A stretch of DNA of 64,000 bases, taken from positions 1 through 64,000 of the forward strand of contig DAOROA010000014.1 of assembly GCA_035441325.1 (NCBI GenBank). The letters run 5' to 3'. This stretch comes from Competibacter_A sp002352125. GTDB taxonomy: Bacteria; Pseudomonadota; Gammaproteobacteria; Competibacterales; Competibacteraceae. The first letter of the stretch is position 1. Each line of letters begins with the position of its first letter. Positions 58,057-64,000 of the stretch are shown piece after piece. The notes below the pieces were generated by a model. It was not told where the DNA came from and did not search any database. It saw nothing but the letters and a program-made list of their open reading frames with translations. A program made the translations under genes and the position numbers.

Positions 58057-59545
58057 GGCGCACCTCCAGTCGACCCTCACCCTCAATCCCTCTCCCGTTG
58101 GCGGGCGAGGGGAGCGGATGCGCGATCTCGCTATCGCCCCCAACCCCTCTGCCGTTGCTGGGCGAGGGGAGCGCATGCCAAGGCGCTGGCCGCCGCACTG
58201 CCTCCCAGACCGGATTTTCCAGGGCGCGGGTCAATTGTCGCGCCAGCGTCAACATGCCCTGATAGCCGGCGTAACCGTGCTCGCGTTCCTGATTCACGTC
58301 CAGGAACGGCAGCCGTGCCTTGAGGGCGGTGTATTGATTGCGGCCTCCGGCGATCAGAATATCGGCCTGATACTCGCGGGCCAGATTCAACAATTGCCGG
58401 GCGTTGCCGTCTTCGATCATCTTGGCGTCCTCGCCCATCAGCGCCTTGATCCGTGCCTTGTCTTCCTCGGTCGATTTCTTGGTGCCGGTCGCCACGACGT
58501 GCATGCCCAAGTCTTGCAAAGCGGCGACGATGGACCAGGACTTGACCCCACCGGTGTAAAGCAATACGCGTTTACCGCGCAACCGCTCGCGCCAGGGCGC
58601 CAGCTCCATCGCCAGCCGAGCCTCCTCGCGAGCGATCAGCGCCTCGGTGCGCGCGCTGAGTTCGGCGTCGTCCAGCAGGCGGGCGAAATCGCGCAAGGCG
58701 CTAGAAACATCGCCGATGCCGTAAAAACTGCCTTCGAACCAGGGAATGCCGTAGGACTCCTGCAATTTGCGGGCGACGTTCAGCATGGCGCGGGAACAGA
58801 CCACCATCGTCGCTTCGGCGCGGTGCATGGTCTGCACCTCTCGAAAGCGGGCATCGCCGGACAGCGCGCACAGCACGCGCAACCCCAGTTCGTCGAACAA
58901 CGGCAAGGTATGCCACAGCTCGCCGGCGATGTTGTATTCACCGATCAGGTTGATATCGTGGACGCGCAAGCTGGGGCGGGCGGGATCGACCGGAGCCGGT
59001 TCCGGCTCGGATCCACCGACTACATACTTGATCATCGCCTCGCCAGCCAGCCGGTTGCCGAGGTTTTTGTTGCCGTAGAAACCGGCGGCGTCCACCGGGA
59101 TCACCGGCACGTTCCAGCGTTGCGTCGCCGCTTTGCACACGGCTTCCAGATCGTCGCCGATCAGAGCGGTGACACAGGTGCTGTAAACGAACACCGCTGC
59201 TGGGGAATAGCGGTCGATGGCCTGTTTCACGGCGTGAAACAGGCGCTTCTCGCCGCGTCCCATGATGACATCTTGCTCGCTCAGGTCGGTGGTCATACCG
59301 ATCTTGAACAGGGTCGGGCCGCTGGAGCGGGTGCCACGATTGTCCCAAGAGCTGCCGGCGCAACCGCTCGGGCCGTGCACGATGTGGGCGACGTCGGCGA
59401 TGGGTAGCAAGGCGATCTGCGCGCCATCGAAGGTGCAGCCGCCGGCGGTGGCACCGGGTGTGGGTCGGGCGCAACCGGATTTGCTCTTCAGGTTGTGCGT
59501 GCAGGCTGGCTCGTTCAACAGTGCGGCAAGATCGCTGGATTTCAT
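58049..59545 (-). CDS. nifE: NifE, FeMo-co scaffold subunit with REP-encoded tail
   Basis: NifE is the NifD-like scaffold subunit of NifEN. The 498 residues begin MKSSDLAALLNEPACTHNLKSKSGCARPTPGA. Cluster Cys occur in ACTHN, GPSGCAGSSWDNRG and YSTCVTALIGDDLEA. AGEAMIKYVVGG and INLIGEYNIAGELW follow. The family usually ends near ENPVWEAVR. Here about 41 residues more (LPSPSNGRG and LPSPANGRG motifs) are encoded by two REP-like palindromes at 58074-58172, so the tail looks acquired. Confidence 0.94.
   Translation of the reverse strand: MKSSDLAALLNEPACTHNLKSKSGCARPTPGATAGGCTFDGAQIALLPIADVAHIVHGPSGCAGSSWDNRGTRSSGPTLFKIGMTTDLSEQDVIMGRGEKRLFHAVKQAIDRYSPAAVFVYSTCVTALIGDDLEAVCKAATQRWNVPVIPVDAAGFYGNKNLGNRLAGEAMIKYVVGGSEPEPAPVDPARPSLRVHDINLIGEYNIAGELWHTLPLFDELGLRVLCALSGDARFREVQTMHRAEATMVVCSRAMLNVARKLQESYGIPWFEGSFYGIGDVSSALRDFARLLDDAELSARTEALIAREEARLAMELAPWRERLRGKRVLLYTGGVKSWSIVAALQDLGMHVVATGTKKSTEEDKARIKALMGEDAKMIEDGNARQLLNLAREYQADILIAGGRNQYTALKARLPFLDVNQEREHGYAGYQGMLTLARQLTRALENPVWEAVRRPAPWHALPSPSNGRGVGGDSEIAHPLPSPANGRGIEGEGRLEVRHG
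58074..58172. repeat. Two REP-like palindromes in the nifE 3' end
   Basis: Copies at about 58088-58112 and 58144-58169 each have a CCCTCTCCCG-type arm, a TTGG or TTGCT spacer and a GGGCGAGGGG-type arm. A similar CACCCTCAA/CCCCCAACC flank precedes each. They are direct repeats, about 56 bases apart, and are read through as the last residues of NifE. Confidence 0.8.
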
Positions 59546-59599
59546 GGCCGATTCCTCAAATCTCCCTCGCTATGGCAAGGAGAACCCTACAAGTCGTCT

Positions 59600-60124
59600 T
59601 TATCCCGCCACCGTCTCGCCCAGCAATTCGGGCTTGACTTGTTCGAGCCATTCCTCCAAGCGTTCTTCCGTCAAATCGGCCTGATTGTCCTGATCGAGTA
59701 CCAAGCCGACGAACTCGCCGTCGCGAAACGCTTTGGATTTATTGAACTCGTAACCTTCCGCCGGCCAGCTCCCGATCAGGCGCGTCCCCATTTTTTTGAG
59801 CTTCTTGTACAGAATGCCTAGCGCATCCACGAATTCGTCGGGATAGCCGACTTGATCGCCTAGTCCATATAGAGCGACCGTCTTGCCGCTTAGATCAACG
59901 CTTTCCAGAGTCGGAAGAAACTCGGTCAGGGTCTCCGGCAGTTCGCCGTCACCCAAGGTCGGAGTACCGAAGATCAGGGCATCGCAAGCGGTCAGATCGT
60001 CCGCCCTGGCGCCCTTGACGTTGAACAGCTCGACTTCGCCTTCGTCGAACTGTTTCTTGATCATCTTGGCGACTTTGCGGGTGTTGCCGGTATCGGTGGC
60101 GTAGAACAAACCTATCTTGGCCAT
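59600..60124 (-). CDS. nifF: Flavodoxin, probably NifF
   Basis: This is a 174-residue long-chain flavodoxin. The FMN phosphate loop is FYATDTGNTRKVAK (8-21). GTPTLGDGELPET is the W-loop region, YGLGDQVGYPDEFVDALGILY contains the aromatic FMN-binding Tyr, and the long-chain insertion and LDQDNQADLTEERLEEW tail are typical of nif flavodoxins. Location inside the nif cluster supports a role as electron donor to the Fe protein. Confidence 0.9.
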   Translation of the reverse strand: MAKIGLFYATDTGNTRKVAKMIKKQFDEGEVELFNVKGARADDLTACDALIFGTPTLGDGELPETLTEFLPTLESVDLSGKTVALYGLGDQVGYPDEFVDALGILYKKLKKMGTRLIGSWPAEGYEFNKSKAFRDGEFVGLVLDQDNQADLTEERLEEWLEQVKPELLGETVAG

Positions 60125-60160
60125 GATGATTACCTCGTCTGAAATGGAAAGTTGTTTCGG

Positions 60161-60436
60161 TCAGGAATCGACACATTCGGCGGCGACGGCAAGCACCACG
60201 CCGGTCGCCACCTGGAAATCATCGGTCAGACGCAGACAATGTTGCCGACCGTCCACCAGATAAAGATTGATGCCCACACCGCGCAACACCGGCTCGGCAT
60301 CGTTGATGTCGTCGTCCAGGCAGTGGGTGAAATACAGGCCGGGATACACCTGGCGCAAATGGGTCAGGGCGGCGTAGTCCACACCATGGGTTTCTGCCCA
60401 GTGGGCGATATCGCCTAGTTGGCGTGGCGTAATCAC
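60161..60436 (-). CDS. Small nif-cluster protein, DUF6129-like
   Basis: This is a 91-residue protein whose GTG 60436 overlaps the nifY stop (GTGA). It contains LGDIAHWAETHGVDYAALTHLRQVYPGLYFTHCLDDDINDAEP in its first half and a DFQVATGVVLAVAAE hydrophobic segment. A small gene of this kind follows nifY or nifX in several diazotrophs and is listed as DUF6129, to my recollection. No biochemical function is known. The in-frame sequence upstream of 60436 lies within nifY. Confidence 0.7.
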   Translation of the reverse strand: MITPRQLGDIAHWAETHGVDYAALTHLRQVYPGLYFTHCLDDDINDAEPVLRGVGINLYLVDGRQHCLRLTDDFQVATGVVLAVAAECVDS

Positions 60437-61167
60437 GAGTTTTCTCCCGTTTCGGCCAAGAGCGAATCGCCCGTTGACACAGTGGAAGCGTTCGGAGTGC
60501 GGCCGATGATCCGGGCTAGCCAAGGCGGTGGCTCGCCAGCCAAGACTTGTTGCAACTCGGCCAGCAGCACCGGGATATCCTCGGCTTGGGGGCGTTTGAT
60601 GGGATGAATGCTGCTGTTGACCACGCGGGCGGCGGCGGGACCACCGATCGACAGCACGCAGAGCAAATCGCAATCGCCGATCAAGGCCACCCGCTCCGCG
60701 CTGTGATCCACGGTGAGGCGAACCACGGTCGGCGCTGGCCGTATCGCGATCAGCCGCGCTGCCGTCGCCGAGACCTGATAAATCAGGAAACGGGCGCAGG
60801 AACCGAAATGACCATCCAACCGCTCGCCCCGGTTCGAGGCACAGGCGACGCGAATGGAATTTGGCAGATCGCCTTCGTGGTAGGGTTGGGGATCGGGAAT
60901 CGCGACGGCTGCGTCGATCCCATCCTCGCCCTTCAGGCAGGAGAGGGCTTGACGCAAAGTGGGACCGTCGATTTCGCCCAAGGCGCCGTCGGCGGCGGTC
61001 TTGAGATCCTTGACGGTAAGTCCGGCCAGCTTGTCCTCGGTCAACGGTTCGCCCACTGCCGCGAGCAGCACCCGCAACAACTGGCGCGAATCGATGTCCG
61101 GCAGGCTCCGCGCGGCCAGCCCGACCCGGAGGGCGATGCAGTCGGGAAGCGGTTGATCGGCGCTCAT
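60433..61167 (-). CDS. nifY: NifY/NafY, nitrogenase cofactor insertion factor
   Basis: The 244 residues start MSADQPLPDCIALRVGLAAR at ATG 61167, overlapping the nifT stop. An N-terminal helical domain (about 20-90: ARSLPDIDSRQLLRVLLAAVGEPLTEDKLAGLTVKDL) is followed by a NifX-like cofactor-binding domain (about 100-220: ACASNRGERLDGHFGSCARFLIYQV). This two-domain layout is that of NafY/NifY, which hold apo-dinitrogenase and carry FeMo-co. Confidence 0.88.
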   Translation of the reverse strand: MSADQPLPDCIALRVGLAARSLPDIDSRQLLRVLLAAVGEPLTEDKLAGLTVKDLKTAADGALGEIDGPTLRQALSCLKGEDGIDAAVAIPDPQPYHEGDLPNSIRVACASNRGERLDGHFGSCARFLIYQVSATAARLIAIRPAPTVVRLTVDHSAERVALIGDCDLLCVLSIGGPAAARVVNSSIHPIKRPQAEDIPVLLAELQQVLAGEPPPWLARIIGRTPNASTVSTGDSLLAETGENS

Positions 61168-61376
61168 AGCCGCTTCACTCGCACGGTCATCGGCAACTTG
61201 GGCGGCTGATCGAACGGTTCGAGATAGAAGCGCGAACCGTCCGCCAATTCCATCTCGCCGCCCCACATACCGGGGCCGGCGTGTTCCAGCGCGACCACGG
61301 TTTCCTCGTGATCCTTTTTGGTCACGTAAAAGACCAGTTGGCCGGCTGCGTTGTTTCGCAGCATGACGTTGGGCAT
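61164..61376 (-). CDS. nifT: NifT/FixU protein
   Basis: This is a 70-residue protein of the NifT/FixU family: MPNVMLRNNAAGQLVFYVTKKDHEETVV, WGGEMELADGSRFYLEP and a basic C-terminus. It lies directly after nifK, as in many diazotrophs, but a REP-like hairpin intervenes. The function is unknown and it is dispensable for nitrogen fixation in tested organisms. Confidence 0.93.
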   Translation of the reverse strand: MPNVMLRNNAAGQLVFYVTKKDHEETVVALEHAGPGMWGGEMELADGSRFYLEPFDQPPKLPMTVRVKRL

Positions 61377-61397
61377 GGTTGGTTTTCCCGTTCCTCA

Positions 61398-61429
61398 AGG
61401 GCGGATGACGCTTTTCGCCAATCCGCCCT
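61398..61429. repeat. Palindromic repeat between nifK and nifT
   Basis: Perfect 9-bp arms AGGGCGGAT and ATCCGCCCT enclose a 14-base loop that itself has GCG/CGC symmetry. On the mRNA it would make a stable hairpin 18 bases past the nifK stop. The type resembles widespread GTAGGGCGGAT elements of gammaproteobacteria. Confidence 0.7.
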
Positions 61430-61447
61430 ACAGGGTTTTTTTCTGGA

Positions 61448-63013
61448 TCACCGGATCAGATCGAAGGCGTAATCGGTTTCGCCCATCTGCATGGTTTCCT
61501 CGTCAAGCCGTTCCATGACCGCATTCACCAGCTCCTTGAGAATGTGCATCGCGCCCTCGTAACCGAGCGTGGTGTCGCGGTGCAGGTGGTGGCGGTCGAA
61601 CAACGGGAAGCCGAACCGGATCAGCGGTACCTCGAATTCCTTACCCTTGTGCAAGGTGTCGCGCTGGATGAATTTGCCGTAAGAATTGCCGATCAGGAAA
61701 TCCGGCTTGTCGGCGAACACCAGCGAGCGCAGGTGCCAGAGATCCTTACCGAAATGGACCTCGGCGCCCTGGCCGTAGGGCGAGTCCTTGAGCAGCTTGG
61801 TGATGTCCTTAGCCCAGCGCTTGCTGCCATTGTGACAAAGGACGTGCAGCGGCTCGGCGCCCAGTTCCAGCAGGAATTGGCACATGCCGGTCACGAAGTC
61901 GGGATCGCCGAACACCGAGAACCGCTTGCCGTGCAGCCAAGAATGGGAATCGGTCATCATGTCGACCAACCGACCCCGTTCCTGGGTCAACGAATCGGGA
62001 ATCGGCTTGCCGGTGAGTTCTGACACTTTCATCAGAAACTCGTCGGTACTGCTCAGGCCCATCGGGATGCCGACGAGGCTAGCGGGATGCTTCCAGGTTT
62101 CCTGTACGTACTTCTTGGTCTTGGGCAAGGTCCAAGGTTGCAGCAGAAGGGTATCGATGGCGTTGGGGGCGTCCTTGATCTCCTCGATCCGGGTGCCGCC
62201 GGCGTACATGCGAAATTCGCCGTCGGTCGGGGTATCGAGCACCTCTTCCGGATCGCACAGCATGGTGTACTCGACGCCCATCTCCTTCAACATTCGCTTG
62301 ATGACCCGGAAGTTGCCGAGATAGGTCTCGAAGCCAGTGATGATGTTGAGCTTGCCGTTGCTGCCGACCGTTTTGCCCTCCATCTCGTTGAGGGTGAAAT
62401 AGCGCAGCACGCCTTCTTCCATGTTGTCCCAGCCGGTGGTGTGGCTACCGACGAAGCTGGGGGTATGGGCGAAGGGAATCGGAAAGTCCATCGGCACCCG
62501 GCCGTCCTTGCGTGCGTTGGTGATGAACGCATTGAGGTCGTCGCCGATCACCTCCGCCATGCAGGTGGTGGATACCGCCATCATTTCCGGCTGGTAGAGC
62601 TTCAGCGAGTTTTCCAAACCCTCGAACATGTTTTTCTGCCCGCCGAACACCGCCGCGTCCTCGGTCATCGAGTCGGAGACGGTGGCGATCGGTTCCCGAA
62701 AATGCCGGTTGAAATAAGTGCGGAAATAGGCGACGCAGCCCTGCGAGCCGTGGACGTAAGGCAGGGTTTTGTAATAACCCAACGCGCACAACACCGCGCC
62801 CAGCGGCTGACAGGCTTTCGCGGGATTGATGGTCAGAGCTTCGCGCTGGAAATTGAGCTGTTTGTACTCTTCCGTCGTGGTCCACTGAAACACTTCTTCC
62901 AGCTTTTCCTTGGGCGCTCTTTCCTCGAAAACGTTTTTGCGGGCGAAAGCCTGTTGGTATGGATCTTCATTAAACAACGGATAACCAGGTTTAATGGCGT
63001 CGGCGTCTTGCAT
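61448..63013 (-). CDS. nifK: Nitrogenase MoFe protein beta chain NifK
   Basis: NifK is the beta subunit of dinitrogenase and holds half of the P-cluster. The 521 residues start MQDADAIKPGYPLFNEDPYQ at ATG 63013 behind GAGGA. An in-frame ATG at 63049 lacks a ribosome site. The P-cluster Cys occur in GAVLCALGYY, GSQGCVAYF and STTCMAEVIGDD. FNRHFREP and DSMTEDAAVFGGQKNM are conserved. Confidence 0.97.
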   Translation of the reverse strand: MQDADAIKPGYPLFNEDPYQQAFARKNVFEERAPKEKLEEVFQWTTTEEYKQLNFQREALTINPAKACQPLGAVLCALGYYKTLPYVHGSQGCVAYFRTYFNRHFREPIATVSDSMTEDAAVFGGQKNMFEGLENSLKLYQPEMMAVSTTCMAEVIGDDLNAFITNARKDGRVPMDFPIPFAHTPSFVGSHTTGWDNMEEGVLRYFTLNEMEGKTVGSNGKLNIITGFETYLGNFRVIKRMLKEMGVEYTMLCDPEEVLDTPTDGEFRMYAGGTRIEEIKDAPNAIDTLLLQPWTLPKTKKYVQETWKHPASLVGIPMGLSSTDEFLMKVSELTGKPIPDSLTQERGRLVDMMTDSHSWLHGKRFSVFGDPDFVTGMCQFLLELGAEPLHVLCHNGSKRWAKDITKLLKDSPYGQGAEVHFGKDLWHLRSLVFADKPDFLIGNSYGKFIQRDTLHKGKEFEVPLIRFGFPLFDRHHLHRDTTLGYEGAMHILKELVNAVMERLDEETMQMGETDYAFDLIR

Positions 63014-63092
63014 GACTAGTTCCTCTTCCGGGTCGTTCGATCCGGGCATAACTCAGGGATGGGCACTGGGCCACGGCCGAATACGCTGGCCG

Positions 63093-63134
63093 GTGAGTTG
63101 GATCAGACGTTTCGCGCTAGCTAATCCAACCCAC
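63093..63134. repeat. Palindromic repeat between nifD and nifK
   Basis: Arms GTGAGTTGGAT and ATCCAACCCAC (10 of 11 pairs) enclose a 20-base centre. It resembles the GGTTGGATTA repeat common in gammaproteobacteria. It lies inside the 133-base nifD-nifK spacer. Confidence 0.7.
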
Positions 63135-63146
63135 GGCAGCTCATAT

Positions 63147-64000
63147 TCAGGCGACCGCTTGCAAGGCTTCGGCGCTGGCGCTCTTCTGCTGCCACGGCGC
63201 TTTCAGCTTGTTCCAGCAGGGGTTGTTAATGGTCATATCCATATCGCGGGCGAAGATAGCGAAGCCGTCGTAGCCGTGATAGGGACCGGAATAATCCCAG
63301 GAGTGCATCTGCCGGAAGGGGATGCCCATCTTGTGGAACACATACTTCTCCTTGATGCCGGAGCCGATCAGATCGGGCTTCAGCCGCTCGACGAAGGATT
63401 CCAGCTCGAAGCTGGTGGCGTCGTCGTAAATCAACGCGCCCTCCTGCAATTCCTTGAAGGTGCGGTCGTAGTCGTCGTTGTGGGCGAATTCATAGCCGGC
63501 ACCGATCACTTCCATGCCGAGGTCTTCATACGCACCGATGATGTGGCGGGGACGCAGACCGCCGACGAACAGCAGCACCCGCTTGCCTTCCAGCCGTGGC
63601 CGGTACTTGGCGATGATGGCGTCCATAGCCGGCTGATACTTGGCGATAACCCGCTCGGCGTTTTCCTTGATGGTGTCGTCGAAAAATGCGGCGATCTTGC
63701 GCAGGCTTTCGGCGATCTTGGTCGGCCCAAAGAAGTTGTATTCCATCCAGGGCATGCCGTATTTCTCTTCCATATGCCGGCTGATGTAATTCATCGAGCG
63801 GTAGCAGTGCAGCAAATTCAGTTTGGCGTGGCGGGTGGTTTGCATTTCTGGAATCGAACCGTCGCCCGACCATTGCGCGATCACCCGCAGACCCATTTCT
63901 TCCAGCAGCACCCGCGAAGACCAAGCATCGCCGCCGATGTTGTAGTCGCCGGTGATCGCCACGTCATAGGGGGTGGACTCGAAGCTTTGGTCGTCGTCGC
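63147..64000 (-). CDS. nifD: Nitrogenase MoFe protein alpha chain NifD (5' end missing)
   Basis: This is the C-terminal part (about 284 residues) of NifD, the alpha subunit that carries FeMo-cofactor. The frame is open through base 64000. A GTG at 63962 is internal, not the start. Conserved stretches are TPYDVAITGDYNIGGDAWSS, LNLLHCYRSMNYISRHMEEK with the FeMo-co Cys ligand, VGGLRPRHIIGAYEDLG, and MHSWDYSGPYHGYDGFAIFA with the His ligand. The upstream part with the other P-cluster cysteines and nifH lies outside the window. Confidence 0.97.
   Translation of the reverse strand, partial: DDDQSFESTPYDVAITGDYNIGGDAWSSRVLLEEMGLRVIAQWSGDGSIPEMQTTRHAKLNLLHCYRSMNYISRHMEEKYGMPWMEYNFFGPTKIAESLRKIAAFFDDTIKENAERVIAKYQPAMDAIIAKYRPRLEGKRVLLFVGGLRPRHIIGAYEDLGMEVIGAGYEFAHNDDYDRTFKELQEGALIYDDATSFELESFVERLKPDLIGSGIKEKYVFHKMGIPFRQMHSWDYSGPYHGYDGFAIFARDMDMTINNPCWNKLKAPWQQKSASAEALQAVA

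Noticed and set aside
58057..58176. Upstream extension of NifN rich in RSPRP and GEG motifs
   Set aside because: It is made of the REP-like repeats read in another frame. The NifN family starts at MAEILGRIK.
60437..60673. In-frame extension of the DUF6129-like gene to 60673
   Set aside because: It lies inside nifY in another frame. GTG 60436 overlapping the nifY stop gives a compact 91-residue protein.

Overview
The window looks like the chromosome of a GC-rich, diazotrophic gammaproteobacterium. Evidence for this is the yebC-ruvC-ruvA-ruvB next to ybgC-tolQ-tolR-tolA block, the rpsP-rimM-trmD-rplS operon, and single-copy housekeeping genes with gammaproteobacterial character. A phasin, class I fructose-1,6-bisphosphatase, a GH57 glycosidase, pyruvate kinase and a complete Mo-nitrogenase region together would suit a polyhydroxyalkanoate/glycogen-storing organism such as the Competibacteraceae or a purple-sulfur relative. 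That placement is an inference. No rRNA, tRNA, insertion sequence, prophage or CRISPR array was recognised.

Layout. 1-5662: tolA (cut by the window edge), tolR, tolQ, ybgC, then ruvB, ruvA, ruvC and yebC, all on the minus strand, interrupted by one plus-strand EF-hand protein gene. 5698-9726: an alpha/beta hydrolase, the NAD regulator nrtR with nadA, ogt and cysQ. 9811-11956: the S16-RimM-TrmD-L19 operon with a terminator and a possible leader attenuator. 12020-20793: sirB2-like, Sel1-repeat protein, phasin, fbp, a degenerate GGDEF/EAL (FimX-like) protein, ampD, a nitronate monooxygenase, tcdA and tatD. 20800-26878: an AraC regulator divergent from a GMC oxidoreductase, and a 1147-residue PAS/GAF/GGDEF/EAL protein. 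27201-32220: a small membrane protein, mtfA, GH57 and pyk. 32314-36958: a translationally coupled di-haem peroxidase, sensor kinase and sigma-54 response regulator. 37015-43090: a Tat-exported class A beta-lactamase-like protein, an EEP-family protein, a small Cys/Gly-rich orphan and a giant Ser/Thr kinase with PEGA and MORN repeats. 43381-48498: aroC, an MFS transporter, a class II aldolase, cpdA and argA.

48669-64000 is one minus-strand nitrogen-fixation and molybdenum block. In transcription order it reads nifD (partial), nifK, nifT, nifY, a DUF6129-like gene, flavodoxin (nifF), nifE, nifN, nifX, fdxB, modE, modA, modB, truncated haemoglobin, modD, modC, nifV, nifW, nifZ. It joins nitrogenase structural proteins, cofactor-assembly scaffolds, electron donors, molybdate uptake with its regulator, homocitrate synthesis and an O2/NO-binding globin. 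A near-perfect sigma-54 promoter with a TGT-N10-ACA NifA site precedes nifV. A perfect-armed ModE box precedes modE. Palindromic repeats of several families sit at nif gene boundaries, and two of them are translated as the C-terminus of NifE.

The most interesting items are the mod-globin-nif fusion cluster and its two regulatory sites, the REP-extended NifE, the poly-Asp ferredoxin, the kinase-PEGA-MORN protein with its orphan Cys/Gly-rich neighbour, and the peroxidase/kinase/sigma-54 regulator operon. nifH, nifB, nifA and nifL are not in the window.
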